The notes: a model not told the origin generated them from the sequence alone. A stretch of DNA of 64,000 nucleotides from Flavobacterium quisquiliarum (GCF_019308285.1 NZ_WWEM01000007.1:34200-98199), one strand, 5' to 3'. Shown: positions 14,403-23,707, counted from the stretch's first letter. Numbers and translations are program-made.

Positions 14403-17021
14403 ATGAAGCATATAATTTCAGCATGCTTTTTTTTATTCAGCTTATGTATGTCCGCTCAAAGCGTTACAGTAACTGTAGATCAAAATGTAACTTTAAAAGA
14501 ATTCTTTAAGCAAATTGAAAATCAAACCGATTATAAATTTGCCTTTACAGATCAAATTGACACCAATAAAAAATACTTTAATCAAAAAAGTACTTTTAAG
14601 CAGACTGATATTGAAAAGCTTATTGCAGAACTAAACAAAACAGCATCTGTACAATTTTCCATAGTGGGCAATAATATTTTTGTGAAACAGAAATCTCAAA
14701 CAACTAAACCGGCTAAAAAAAAAAGCAAGTTAACCGGACACATATTTGACGATGAAAAACAACCTGTTATTGGCGCCAATGTTTACATTAAAGAACTGGA
14801 AACTGGTGTTGTAACAGATGTTAACGGAAAATACAGCATGGAAGTTCCAAACGGAAGTTATATAGTTCAGGTAAGTTATGTTGGATTTAAAAATGAGGAA
14901 AAACGTGTTGCTGTTTCTGATGATACTAAAGTTAATTTCAACATAGATTCAGACAGCCAGCAATTGGGAGAAGTTATTGTCATGAATAACAAAGCCGTTG
15001 ATATTAAAACAACTCAAATGAGTGTCAACAAGCTTTCGATGCAGGAAATCAAAAAGATTCCGGTTGCGATGGGAGAACCAGATCCGTTGAAATCGATTTT
15101 GACTCTGCCAGGAGTTACCAACGCTGGAGAAGCTTCTTCAGGATTTAATGTCCGCGGAGGTGCTGCCGATCAGAATTTGATTCTTTTAGATGGTGCTCCA
15201 GTTTATGCTGATTCACACATGTTTGGTTTCTTTTCTATTTTTAATGCTGATATCGTAAATGGCTTAGATTTATATAAAGGAGGAATTCCATCTAAATTTG
15301 GAGGCCGTGTTTCTTCTGTTTTGGACGTAGCACAGCAAACAGGAGATTTTGAAGAATATAAAGTAAATGGAGGAATCGGAATTATTTCGAGTCGTCTATT
15401 GGTTCAAGGGCCAATACAGAAAGAGAAAAGTTCGTTCATCCTTTCCGGACGTGCTTCGTATGCGCATTTGTTCATGAAACTGGCGGATAATAAAAACTCC
15501 GCCATGTTTTATGATTTGAACGCAAAAATAAATCACCGCTTTAATGCCAATAATACGCTGTCTTTTTCTGGTTATTTCGGAAATGATTTATTTGATATTA
15601 ATGATCGTTTTGCAAGTACTTACGGTAGCACAATGGGTATTTTAAGCTGGAAACATAAATTTTCAGATCGTTTAAACAGCAATTTATCTGGTTTTTACAG
15701 CGATTACAGATTTAATCTTGAAATTCCGATTGAAAGCTTCAAATGGGACAGCAACATTCAGAGCTACGGATTGAAATACAATTGGAATTACCAGCCATCT
15801 GAGAAGTTTAAAATCAACTACGGTATTGACGGTTTGTATTATAATTTTAATCCAGGAGTTGTACAGCCAACCACTTCAGACTCTCGGTTCAATTATAAAC
15901 AATTAGATAAAAAATATGCTCTGGAAGCTTCTGCTTTTATTGATTTTGAAAACCAAATTACAGAGAAATTGAATTTCCGTTACGGCCTTCGTTACAGTTC
16001 ATTTTATCGTTTAGGACCAGAACCAATCAGTACTTACGAAAATGGTCAGGCGGTTGTTTACAATCCTTTATATAAAATCTACGAAGAAGGAACACCGACT
16101 GGAACCATCAATTACAAAAAAGGGCAGGCAATCAGTACTTTTAATAATTTAGAGCCGAGAGCAGCCTTGTCTTATGCTTTTAATGACGAAACCTCTATAA
16201 AAGCAAGTTACAACAGAATGGCGCAGTACATTCATATTTTATCCAATACACAATCTCCGCTACCAATGAGTATTTGGACTCCAAGCGGGCCTTTTACAAA
16301 ACCTCAGCTTTTGGATCAATATGCAATGGGTTATTTCAGAAATTTCAGAGACGGCGATTATTCTTTAGAAACCGAATTATTTTATAAAAATGTCCAAAAT
16401 CGTATTGATTATATTGACGGAGCTGATGTTCTGGCTAACAATAATATTGAGCAGGTAATCCTAAACGGAAAAGCAAGATCTTATGGAATGGAATTATTAT
16501 TTAGAAAAAACGTTGGTGTTTTTACTGGATGGGTTTCGTATACTTTGTCTCGCGCGGAACAAAAAACACCAGGAAGAACTGCTGAAGAACCAGGCGTTGC
16601 AAACGGTAATTGGTATTTATCTGGCTACGACAAACTGCACAACCTAAGTATTGTAGGAAGTTATGAATTGAACCCAAAATGGTCTTTTAATGGAAACTTC
16701 ACTTTGCAGTCTGGTCAGCCTGTAACGTATGCAAACAGTTATTACGAGATGGGAAGTATTCATGTTCCAAATTATTCTTTGAGAAATGAAAATCGATTAC
16801 CGCTTTTCCATCATTTAGATGTTGCGGCAACATATACGCCAAAACCAGACAAAAAGAAAGGTTGGCAAAGCTATTGGGTATTCAGCCTTTACAATATCTA
16901 CAACAGAAAAAATGCAGCTTCTATGAGTTTTACAACCAATGAAGATACTGGCGCAAATGAAACGAGAAGACTTTCGATTTTCGGAATTGTACCTGGGGTT
17001 TCATATAATTTTAAATTTTAA
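14403..17021 (+). CDS. TonB-dependent outer-membrane transducer with STN domain
   Basis: 872 residues. The order is signal peptide (1-18), secretin/TonB N-terminal (STN) signalling domain (about 20-100), carboxypeptidase-regulatory-like beta-sandwich (about 108-195, KLTGHIFDDEKQPVIGANVY), plug (about 200-330, with FNVRGGAADQNLILLDGAPV), and 22-strand barrel to a terminal aromatic residue (YNFKF). The STN domain and the preceding sigma/FecR genes define it as a transducer that regulates its own expression. The DUF4249 lipoprotein follows after 4 bp. Cargo is not determinable; this receptor/DUF4249 pairing is common in Bacteroidota. Confidence 0.93.
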   Translation: MKHIISACFFLFSLCMSAQSVTVTVDQNVTLKEFFKQIENQTDYKFAFTDQIDTNKKYFNQKSTFKQTDIEKLIAELNKTASVQFSIVGNNIFVKQKSQTTKPAKKKSKLTGHIFDDEKQPVIGANVYIKELETGVVTDVNGKYSMEVPNGSYIVQVSYVGFKNEEKRVAVSDDTKVNFNIDSDSQQLGEVIVMNNKAVDIKTTQMSVNKLSMQEIKKIPVAMGEPDPLKSILTLPGVTNAGEASSGFNVRGGAADQNLILLDGAPVYADSHMFGFFSIFNADIVNGLDLYKGGIPSKFGGRVSSVLDVAQQTGDFEEYKVNGGIGIISSRLLVQGPIQKEKSSFILSGRASYAHLFMKLADNKNSAMFYDLNAKINHRFNANNTLSFSGYFGNDLFDINDRFASTYGSTMGILSWKHKFSDRLNSNLSGFYSDYRFNLEIPIESFKWDSNIQSYGLKYNWNYQPSEKFKINYGIDGLYYNFNPGVVQPTTSDSRFNYKQLDKKYALEASAFIDFENQITEKLNFRYGLRYSSFYRLGPEPISTYENGQAVVYNPLYKIYEEGTPTGTINYKKGQAISTFNNLEPRAALSYAFNDETSIKASYNRMAQYIHILSNTQSPLPMSIWTPSGPFTKPQLLDQYAMGYFRNFRDGDYSLETELFYKNVQNRIDYIDGADVLANNNIEQVILNGKARSYGMELLFRKNVGVFTGWVSYTLSRAEQKTPGRTAEEPGVANGNWYLSGYDKLHNLSIVGSYELNPKWSFNGNFTLQSGQPVTYANSYYEMGSIHVPNYSLRNENRLPLFHHLDVAATYTPKPDKKKGWQSYWVFSLYNIYNRKNAASMSFTTNEDTGANETRRLSIFGIVPGVSYNFKF

Positions 17022-17025
17022 TGCT

Positions 17026-17865
17026 ATGAATAAATTGAAAAAATATACGGTAATGAATAAAGCACTGGCATTAATAAGTATTCTTTTTGTATTCGCTTTT
17101 ACTTCTTGCGAAGATGTAGTAAATCTGGATCTGGAAACAGGAGAAACCAAATTGGTAATTGATGCTGAAATTATTTGGAAAAAAGGAACTGCAGGAAACG
17201 AACAAATTATAAAAGTCAGTAAAACGGCATCTTATTACAGCGGTTCAACACCAAAAGTTTCTGGTGCGCAGGTTAGAGTGGAAAACAGCAACGGAGATGT
17301 TTTTACCTTTAATGAAACAGAAGCTGGAGTTTACAAATGCATCAATTTTGCTCCTGTAATTGATATGGAGTATAAATTGTTTGTAACTGCCGAAGGACAA
17401 AGTTATACCGCAACAGAAAAACTAACTTCTGCTACTCCAATTAATAAAGTAGAGCAAAAAATGGTTCCCGATTTTGGAGGTAAAGATGTTATTGAATTAA
17501 CTTTTTATTACAACGACCCAGCTGATCAAACCAATTTTTATGTAACCGATTATCAAAGCGAATTTTTGATTTATCCGGAATATGAAATCACAAATGATGA
17601 ATTTTATAATGGAAACGAAATCAGCACCCGATTTTCTAACGAAGACATGAAAGCTGGAAATACAGTAAAAATTACACATCGAGGTGTTTCTAAAAATTTC
17701 TTCAATTATTGGAAATTAATTTTGGAAGCATCAAGTTCAAATCCGTTTCTTGTTCCTCCAGGAAATATCAGAGGAAATATTATAAATACCAGTAATGCGA
17801 ATGACTTTGCTTTTGGTTATTTCAGACTTTGCGAAGCAGATCAGGTTGATTATTTGGTGAAATAA
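17026..17865 (+). CDS. DUF4249 family lipoprotein
   Basis: The frame can be extended upstream to 16939 inside the receptor gene, but ATG 17026, four bases after the receptor stop, gives a proper lipoprotein signal (helix ending VFAFTSCE, lipobox Cys). An internal ATG at 17053 is also possible. The mature protein is beta-rich (LVIDAEIIWKKG, VSGAQVRVENSNGDVFTF, MEYKLFVTAEGQSYTA), as in DUF4249 proteins that accompany TonB receptors. It is probably at the cell surface or the outer-membrane inner leaflet, as receptor partner. Length of 279 residues is typical. Confidence 0.88.
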   Translation: MNKLKKYTVMNKALALISILFVFAFTSCEDVVNLDLETGETKLVIDAEIIWKKGTAGNEQIIKVSKTASYYSGSTPKVSGAQVRVENSNGDVFTFNETEAGVYKCINFAPVIDMEYKLFVTAEGQSYTATEKLTSATPINKVEQKMVPDFGGKDVIELTFYYNDPADQTNFYVTDYQSEFLIYPEYEITNDEFYNGNEISTRFSNEDMKAGNTVKITHRGVSKNFFNYWKLILEASSSNPFLVPPGNIRGNIINTSNANDFAFGYFRLCEADQVDYLVK

Positions 17866-17885
17866 AATTATATGCCTGGAAAAAG

Positions 17886-17919
17886 AAAATCCTTAAACGT
17901 TACTGTTTAAGGATTTTTT
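17886..17919 (+). terminator. Terminator of the FecIR/receptor operon
   Basis: A 13-bp perfect stem, AAAATCCTTAAAC at 17886-17898 with 17905-17917, and a T-run. Confidence 0.85.
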
Positions 17920-17947
17920 GTTTTCAAAATAAATCAAAGAATGTCTT

Positions 17948-18547
17948 CTATTTTATCCAACCAGTCTTTTTTCGCCATTCCTCCATTTCCAGTTTTCTTT
18001 TTTCAAAATCTATTGGTGGAAATTGATTTTCATCTTTAACTCTTTTTCTCATAATTCCGATTTGTTCTTCCAAAGTATTAAAACCGATCTGTTTTCTTCT
18101 TTCGTTTACTTTGGTTACATCATCAAAAAAATTCGGGCTCATTTCACCGCTTTTATCCCAGTCAAATTGAGTTCCGTACAACTGAGGTTTCCCTTCGAAA
18201 ACAGCAATTCGATCTGTCAGATAAGCTAGATTTATTGGATCTGCTTTATTTTCATTTACTGCTTTTTCTAATTCTTTGGCACACTTTCGCATAAAATCAG
18301 GCAGTGCAATTGCATGCTGTATTATAATCCACGCATTTTGACTGGCTTCTTCTCCAACTTTTTCAATAGAAGGATAACCAATTTGGTTTATTATAACTTC
18401 TAATTCTTTTGCGTTTTTATTATGCAATTTTTCCATTTCTGGATTATATCCTTCTGAAAGTTTTCCGTCAAGAACAAGTTTTTCTCTCAATGCGAAATCG
18501 GCATTCTTTAGTTCTATTATTTTTTGGGCTATGTCTTTATAATCCAT
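17948..18547 (-). CDS. DUF6624 family protein
   Basis: 199 residues, all helical, cytoplasmic. The conserved family pattern is visible: GYPSIEKVGEEASQNAW, IIQHAIALPDFM, LAYLTDRIAVFEGKPQLYGT. The function of the family is unknown. It is a single gene; the region upstream (18548-18720) carries two copies of a palindromic operator, so its transcription is probably regulated. The upstream element TTAATTTG (reverse strand, 18593-18600) is one base from the -7 consensus. Confidence 0.85.
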   Translation of the reverse strand: MDYKDIAQKIIELKNADFALREKLVLDGKLSEGYNPEMEKLHNKNAKELEVIINQIGYPSIEKVGEEASQNAWIIIQHAIALPDFMRKCAKELEKAVNENKADPINLAYLTDRIAVFEGKPQLYGTQFDWDKSGEMSPNFFDDVTKVNERRKQIGFNTLEEQIGIMRKRVKDENQFPPIDFEKRKLEMEEWRKKTGWIK

Positions 18548-18627
18548 TTTGTCACAATTTCTTTTTATTGTTTCTTCCGAATCTCTTTAAATCAAATTAA
18601 TTACGTTCAGAAAAACTTAGTTCATTT

Positions 18628-18645
18628 TTACCGCTATAACAGTAA
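18628..18645. promoter_or_regulatory. Palindromic operator, imperfect copy
   Basis: TTACCGCTATAACAGTAA matches the perfect copy at 18699-18716 in 16 of 18 positions. It lies about 80 bp before the DUF6624 start codon on the minus strand, in a position suited to a regulator acting close to the promoter. Confidence 0.55.
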
Positions 18646-18698
18646 AAATACATATTAAAAAATCTTTTTTGATTATTTTTAATCTAATCAACCCACAT

Positions 18699-18716
18699 TT
18701 ACTGTTATAACAGTAA
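18699..18716. promoter_or_regulatory. Perfect 18-bp palindromic operator
   Basis: TTACTGTTATAACAGTAA is its own reverse complement. Its centre is 71 bp from that of the imperfect copy, close to seven helical turns, which would allow looping. It overlaps the T-tract of the GH2 gene's terminator. The regulator is unidentified; GntR-type proteins often bind sites of this shape. Confidence 0.6.
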
Positions 18717-18761
18717 AAAAGGAAAACCTCCAAAATCATTTCTGACTTTGAAGGTTTTTCC
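18715..18761 (-). terminator. Terminator of the polysaccharide-locus operon
   Basis: On the minus strand a stem of GGAAAAACC with its complement (18721-18761) is followed by a run of six T residues (18715-18720), directly after the GH2 stop at 18782. Confidence 0.7.
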
Positions 18762-18781
18762 ACTTTATCTAAAACTATAAC

Positions 18782-20584
18782 TTACTTATATTCTTTCTCT
18801 TTCTGTGCATACCAATCTTTCATCACATAAAAAGCTTTCTTTTTAATTCCCTGATCTGAGATTAATCCTTTACGATTAAAGAAATCCTGAATATTTGGCA
18901 ATTGTCTTCTTGGAGATCTAAAGTCAACTAAAATCCAAGGCGAAACTCCTGCTAAACCTTCAATTCTATTAAACATCTGGGTATTTTGAATGTACAATTC
19001 TTCCTGATATTCTTCGTTCCAGCGTTCTTTTTTGTCTCCGTGAAGACCTTGTAACGCTTCACCACCAAACTCACTAATGATTACAGGTTTGTTATACGGA
19101 ATTACCCATTGCATATCTTTACAAGATTCGTTTGTTCCTCTGTACCAACCTAAATATTGATTGAAGCTTACAATGTCTACATATTCATTCATATTATCAT
19201 GAAGTGTATTTACATTGTTTGGACTTTTGGTAACTTCCATCGCCATACTGATTAAACGAGTATTGTCTTGTGTACGTGCATACTTTGCCAATTTGCTTAA
19301 GAAAACATCTCTTTCGTCACTATGTGGTGTTTCGTTTGCAATTGACCAAATCACGATACCGCAACGGTTTTTATCTCTGTAAATCATATCGTGTAATTGT
19401 CGTTCTGCATTGGCATAAGTTTCGGGATTTGTCCATGAAATTGTCCAGTAAACTGGAACTTCAGACCAAATCATAATTCCCATTTTTTCAGCTTGTCTTA
19501 CCATGTTTTCGTTGTGCGGATAATGCGCCAAGCGAACATAATTACAGCCTAATTCTTTTGCCCAATTCAGTAACGTAATAGCATCATCCTCTGACCAAGC
19601 TCTTCCCGATCTGAAAGGCGCTTCTTCGTGTATACTGATGCCACGTAAAAAGACTTTTTTTCCATTTAACAGAATCTCTTTTCCTTTAGCTTCAATAGTT
19701 CTAAAACCAATTTGATCTACAATATTTTCATCAGCTTTAGAAATGGTTACCTCATATAATTTTGGTTTTTCAGGTGTCCATAAAACGGGATTGGCTTTGA
19801 TTTCAAAATAGGCCATTCCTTTTGCATCTGTAGTAACGCTCTTTTTGATTTTCAATTCTGGAATTGAAACCGAAACCGACTCATTTGCTGTTTCACTATT
19901 CAGTTTTATCCAGCCGGAAATCTTTCCTTTTTCTTTTTTATCCAATTGAACCAAATAATCTTCCACATAAGTATTCGGAACCTGAGCTAAGGTCACGTCT
20001 CTTGTAATGCCGCCGTAATTCCACCAATCCATGTTTACGGTTGGTACATTGTCTTTATGACGTTTGTTATCGACTTTTACAACTACGAAATTATTCCCGT
20101 CGACCAATAAATCGGTTACATCAAAATTGAAAGGTGTATAACCTCCAACGTGTGTTCCTGCCAGTTTTCCGTTTACATACACTTTAGCATCGTAATTGAC
20201 TGCTCCGAAATGAAGAATCCCTTTGGTTTTAGAATCTTTTTTATAATTAAAGTCTTTCTGAAACCAAACCGTTCCTTCATAAAAAAACAATCTTTCGTCT
20301 TTGCTGTTCCAATCTGACGGAATATCCATTGTGGCAGAAGTCGCGAAATTATATTCCGTTAAATCTGTGGTATTCCATTTTTTGTTTTCGAAAAATCCGT
20401 TGTTTTTAAAAGGCATTAAGCGATAATCGTAATATCCATTTTCCAGTGGATCTACGATATAACTCCATTTTCCGTTTAAGGTAATATTGTTTCGGGCTGC
20501 AATATTGGAAACTAATGGAACTTCCTGTGCTATGGCTTTTCCCATCAATAGAAAAGTACAACACAGCATTACAATTTTTTTCAT
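18782..20584 (-). CDS. Glycoside hydrolase family 2 (beta-glucuronidase/beta-galactosidase type), secreted
   Basis: 600 residues with a signal peptide (cleavage near AIAQ-EV, residue 20). The N-terminal jelly roll (about 25-200) has FYEGTVWFQKDF and YVNGKLAGTHVGGYTPF, followed by an immunoglobulin-like domain (about 205-297). The TIM barrel has acid/base Glu418 in VIWSIANETPHS and nucleophile Glu505 in VIISEFGGEALQG. The compact three-domain form is closest to beta-glucuronidase-like GH2 enzymes, but the substrate could also be a galactoside. It is the last gene of the polysaccharide locus and probably acts on oligosaccharides in the periplasm. Confidence 0.92.
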   Translation of the reverse strand: MKKIVMLCCTFLLMGKAIAQEVPLVSNIAARNNITLNGKWSYIVDPLENGYYDYRLMPFKNNGFFENKKWNTTDLTEYNFATSATMDIPSDWNSKDERLFFYEGTVWFQKDFNYKKDSKTKGILHFGAVNYDAKVYVNGKLAGTHVGGYTPFNFDVTDLLVDGNNFVVVKVDNKRHKDNVPTVNMDWWNYGGITRDVTLAQVPNTYVEDYLVQLDKKEKGKISGWIKLNSETANESVSVSIPELKIKKSVTTDAKGMAYFEIKANPVLWTPEKPKLYEVTISKADENIVDQIGFRTIEAKGKEILLNGKKVFLRGISIHEEAPFRSGRAWSEDDAITLLNWAKELGCNYVRLAHYPHNENMVRQAEKMGIMIWSEVPVYWTISWTNPETYANAERQLHDMIYRDKNRCGIVIWSIANETPHSDERDVFLSKLAKYARTQDNTRLISMAMEVTKSPNNVNTLHDNMNEYVDIVSFNQYLGWYRGTNESCKDMQWVIPYNKPVIISEFGGEALQGLHGDKKERWNEEYQEELYIQNTQMFNRIEGLAGVSPWILVDFRSPRRQLPNIQDFFNRKGLISDQGIKKKAFYVMKDWYAQKEKEYK

Positions 20585-20661
20585 AGTTTTTATTTTTAAT
20601 TATCTGATTTAATTCAGGAGCTCTATTAGGACGCTGATTAAACGGATTCGTTATCACGAAG

Positions 20662-20822
20662 ACGCGGATAAAAACGGATTTTTTCAACAAAATAAAATCT
20701 GTTTTTTTCTGCGCTTTTGCGAATGCAAATCTGTTTTATCCGCGTTCTATCTACGCAAAACTAATTTATCTGCTGATCTGCTAAATCTGCGGGCGAAAAT
20801 TTCTCTCGCAGATTTAGCAGAT
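20662..20822. repeat. Two nested intergenic palindromes (CGCGGAT and CGCAGATTTAGCAGAT types)
   Basis: The block at 20662-20681 (ACGCGGATAAAAACGGATTT) is repeated in inverse orientation at 20727-20745 with one change and one gap. Next to it a 16-bp perfect inverted repeat, ATCTGCTAAATCTGCG (20776-20791) with 20807-20822, forms a second hairpin. Related CAGATTT strings recur at 22580-22600 and 50381-50570. No gene is visible in 20585-21020. Confidence 0.65.
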
Positions 20823-20858
20823 TTATTTTTTAAACACAAAGTATTTCTCTGTCCAGTT

Positions 20859-20962
20859 TGTCATCCTGACGAAGGAAGGATCTCCGCAAGTAACTCCGCA
20901 TAGAATTTCTCCAATCTTTGTGGAGCTACTTGCGGAGATTTCTCCCTTCGGTCGAAATGACA
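20859..20962. repeat. 104-bp imperfect palindrome (REP/MITE-like)
   Basis: The outer arms TGTCATCCTGACGAAGG and CCTTCGGTCGAAATGACA and the inner arms TCTCCGCAAGTA / TACTTGCGGAGA pair across a 29-base centre that itself holds TGGAG/CTCC complementarity. From memory the arms resemble dispersed intergenic repeats in flavobacterial genomes. There is no coding frame. It lies in the 436-bp gap between two glycosidase genes of the same operon. Confidence 0.75.
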
Positions 20963-21020
20963 ATACCACGAAAAGCGTTTTGAGACAACATTGATTATCT
21001 TGCTTCTATCATAAAAAATT

Positions 21021-22439
21021 TTACATTTTATCAAAATAACGCGTCAATTCGTAAGCATTATCATTAATCACTTTCATCTCTTTTAATAAAGGCTGATACG
21101 GTTCGAAATTGCTGTTCACAATTCCTTTGTTCGAATCTCTGTTGGAATAATCCGTACTTAAATCCAGCGGATCGTTATCCATATATTTGAACCAATGCCA
21201 GCCTACAGAATTTTTATTTTTCAGTAATTCCAAAGTGAAATTCTGATAGAAAAGCCCTCGTTCTTTCTGTGTTCGAACCAGCCATCCAGCACCTGTATTA
21301 TTGGGCAGTCCTGAATCTTCTCCTTTGGTGTACCATTCTGTAATTAAAAACGGTTTTCCTGACCACTCGCCCCAATTGTTCATTAAATCCTGACTTGGTT
21401 CCCATTTTCTGTAATGATTGATGGAAATAATATCCATGTACTTTCCTGCCACTTTAAAAATCTCCGGATTGGTCAATTCCTGTTCTTTATCCTGATTGAA
21501 ACGGCATCCTAAATACATGTGGTTTGGATCTGCTTTTCGAAGTGCTTCCGTTACCTTTTTCATGTAGGTTTCAAAATAAAAAGCGGTAAAAGCCATTCGG
21601 TCTTCCTGGGTGATATCTGAAACGGAAGCATTAAAACCTTTTCTTTTATCTAACCATTCTTTTGCAGCAAGATATCCCTGTTCATCTTTGGCCAATAAAG
21701 TTAAATGTTTATCTAATGCGTCGTTATACCAAGGCAGTTCATTATCAGTAAAATAACCCATCAAATACTTATCATTTTTGTACTGGGCAACCTCTTTTAC
21801 CGATTTTTCGATGTAAGCGTCAAATTCTTTATCAAAAACCATTACCAGATCAAAACGGTAATTCTGCCAGCTGGCTTCTTTGTATTTTCCGCCGTATTTC
21901 TTGATGTGATCGGAATGATACATTCCCATTGGCGAAATAATTACGGTATAAACCAACGGATTTGCAGCATTTCGAACTAAATCAACATTTGACCATGCTC
22001 CTACACCGTTGAATCCGTTATCGCGAAGTAGTTTTGATTCCTGTTTTACCCAGTTTTCTTTGCTTCCGTATTTTTTATCAAAAGCTTTCTGCTGATTTAC
22101 CGAACGTCCTGCATTGAAAACCGCAATTCCTTTATAGATATAAGGATAACCTTCTGGATCAATAATCCACCATCTGTTGTCTATTTTTTCGGTTCTGAAA
22201 AATCCTGTTGCTTCTTTCTGCCAGACTTTCGATCCACCGTAAATTGAAGTCGGTTCTTGTTTTTTTATTTTAAATCCAGGCAGTTTATCAATGGTTTTAG
22301 CATCATAAACCACCCATTTTGGATCTAAAGCATTTTGTCTGGCTTCAACTTTTTGATAGGTAATTTTATTCTGAGCATTCAACGATATCATACTTGTAAA
22401 ACAGAACAATACGCAAATGGAATGTTTCTTTAAATTCAT
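21021..22439 (-). CDS. Agarase-like clan GH-A glycoside hydrolase, secreted
   Basis: 472 residues with a signal peptide ending near LNAQ. A conserved N-terminal region FFRTEKIDNRWWIIDPEGYP precedes a TIM barrel. The probable acid/base is Glu234 in GYFTDNELPW and the probable nucleophile is Glu368 in FLITEWYTKG, both at the ends of barrel strands as in clan GH-A. The pattern resembles proteins annotated as agarase (GH50/GH86-like) in Bacteroidota, but exact family and substrate cannot be set by eye. It lies between the binding lipoprotein and GH2 genes, so it takes part in the same glycan breakdown. Confidence 0.75.
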   Translation of the reverse strand: MNLKKHSICVLFCFTSMISLNAQNKITYQKVEARQNALDPKWVVYDAKTIDKLPGFKIKKQEPTSIYGGSKVWQKEATGFFRTEKIDNRWWIIDPEGYPYIYKGIAVFNAGRSVNQQKAFDKKYGSKENWVKQESKLLRDNGFNGVGAWSNVDLVRNAANPLVYTVIISPMGMYHSDHIKKYGGKYKEASWQNYRFDLVMVFDKEFDAYIEKSVKEVAQYKNDKYLMGYFTDNELPWYNDALDKHLTLLAKDEQGYLAAKEWLDKRKGFNASVSDITQEDRMAFTAFYFETYMKKVTEALRKADPNHMYLGCRFNQDKEQELTNPEIFKVAGKYMDIISINHYRKWEPSQDLMNNWGEWSGKPFLITEWYTKGEDSGLPNNTGAGWLVRTQKERGLFYQNFTLELLKNKNSVGWHWFKYMDNDPLDLSTDYSNRDSNKGIVNSNFEPYQPLLKEMKVINDNAYELTRYFDKM

Positions 22440-22483
22440 TTTTAATTATTTTTTTGAGAGGAAATACTGTGTTCATTTTTTTT

Positions 22484-22695
22484 AACACATAGAAACATAG
22501 CTTTACTTTGAGCATAGAAGGCGTTTCACTTGCATAAATGCACATAGCCAGATTTTATTTTCTGCTATTTCTCTCAGATTTTGCAGATGGTGCAGATTTT
22601 TAATTATCTACATTCACAAAGTTTAGCTATGTGTTAGAAACTAGTTTCTTTCTATACTCTTTCCAAGTCTAAAAAAATCTATGTTCCTATGTGTT
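22484..22695. repeat. Long palindromic intergenic repeat, copy 1 of 3, with an internal insertion
   Basis: The left end AACACATAGAAACATAG (22484-22500) and the right end (AATCTATGTTCCTATGTGTT) are inverted repeats. Internal GGCGTTTCACTT and GAAACTAGTTTC blocks are shared with the copies at 24903 and 53227. Relative to those copies about 75 extra bases interrupt the centre (roughly 22550-22625), carrying the CAGATTTTGCAGA-type sequence of another repeat family. Confidence 0.8.
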
Positions 22696-22702
22696 TAAAA
22701 AA

Positions 22703-23602
22703 CTATTTAGACAAATAAATGTGATCGAAATCAAACGTATAGTTGTTTAATGCTCTTACATCTTCCGGATCAACACTTCTTAATACCAAAATGTCTTTGA
22801 TTTTAGTTAAATCTAATGCCGGATTTTGCTTTTTGTATTCTGCAATTGGAATTTGAACCATGTTCCAGCTTCCATCTCTTTTTAGTCCGTATAAGTTGCT
22901 TGTGGCGTCAAATTCAACATAACCAGTATTGGAAGCATCTTTCATTCTAAATCTGATTTTTCCAGTACTTGTGGTTCTTACGGCCATATTGATATAAGTA
23001 TAAGATGAAATATCTGTGAAATTGACAAATGATAAAATTGCCATTGCCCATTTTGCTTCTGCAGCTGGCGGTGTTGCTGGAAGAGAAAAGTTTCTGTAAG
23101 CGCCTTCATATCCATCAGTTGCTACTTCTTTAATTACAAACTGATTGCTTGAAACCCAATTTAAAACTGGAGCCGTTTTGGTAAAGTCAGGATTTTCAGA
23201 GTAGATTTTAAGGGCATCTGTTGGAATAACAATTGGCGGCGTAGGCGGTGCTTCTACCTCAACTGTGAACGTTTTCTTTTGAATGGTATTATCTACAAAA
23301 GTGATTTCTAAAGTAGTGGTAAAAGTTCCTGCTTTGGTATATTTTACTTCAACATTTGGCTCAATTGAGGCCCCTGGCGAACCGCCTTGAAAAGTCCATT
23401 TTATGGCACGCACTTTTGTTGACGAATCGGTATAAGTTACTGTTTCTCCTCCTTGGATAGCTGTATTTGTTGAAGTCGCATTTAATTCCCCTTTTTTATA
23501 AAGATATACTTCGCGCACATCGTCTTCGCAGGAAAGCAAACCTACAAAAAGCACTAAAAGGAAATATTTTAATTTCGGTATATGGTTTAGTTTTATGGTC
23601 AT
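22703..23602 (-). CDS. PKD-domain surface glycan-binding lipoprotein
   Basis: A longer frame reaches 23689, but ATG at 23602 gives a correct lipoprotein signal (YFLLVLFVGLLSCED), so 299 residues. After the lipid Cys, a PKD-like beta-sandwich (about 35-115: VRAIKWTFQGGSPGASIEP, YTKAGTFTTTLEITF) is followed by a Pro-rich hinge (EAPPTPPIVIP) and a C-terminal jelly-roll module (about 130-299) that looks like a carbohydrate-binding domain. It takes the place of SusE/SusF-type surface glycan-binding proteins in this locus. It has no catalytic motif. Confidence 0.8.
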   Translation of the reverse strand: MTIKLNHIPKLKYFLLVLFVGLLSCEDDVREVYLYKKGELNATSTNTAIQGGETVTYTDSSTKVRAIKWTFQGGSPGASIEPNVEVKYTKAGTFTTTLEITFVDNTIQKKTFTVEVEAPPTPPIVIPTDALKIYSENPDFTKTAPVLNWVSSNQFVIKEVATDGYEGAYRNFSLPATPPAAEAKWAMAILSFVNFTDISSYTYINMAVRTTSTGKIRFRMKDASNTGYVEFDATSNLYGLKRDGSWNMVQIPIAEYKKQNPALDLTKIKDILVLRSVDPEDVRALNNYTFDFDHIYLSK

Positions 23603-23707
23603 GATTTTAATTTTTTTGGTTAATTTTTTGAGAAGGAAAATATAAAAGAGACAAGAAGAAAGACATCTCATAAATCTTGTTTCTTTCATCTTGCTTCTTT
23701 AAAATCT

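Noticed and set aside
16939..17025. Upstream extension of the DUF4249 gene
   Set aside because: It would overlap the receptor gene and put residues without signal character before a clear lipoprotein signal; ATG 17026 fits better.
20585..21020. CRISPR-like array suggested by repeated CAGATTT strings
   Set aside because: The repeats are inverted, irregular in spacing and differ in length; there are no spacers of uniform size and no cas gene.
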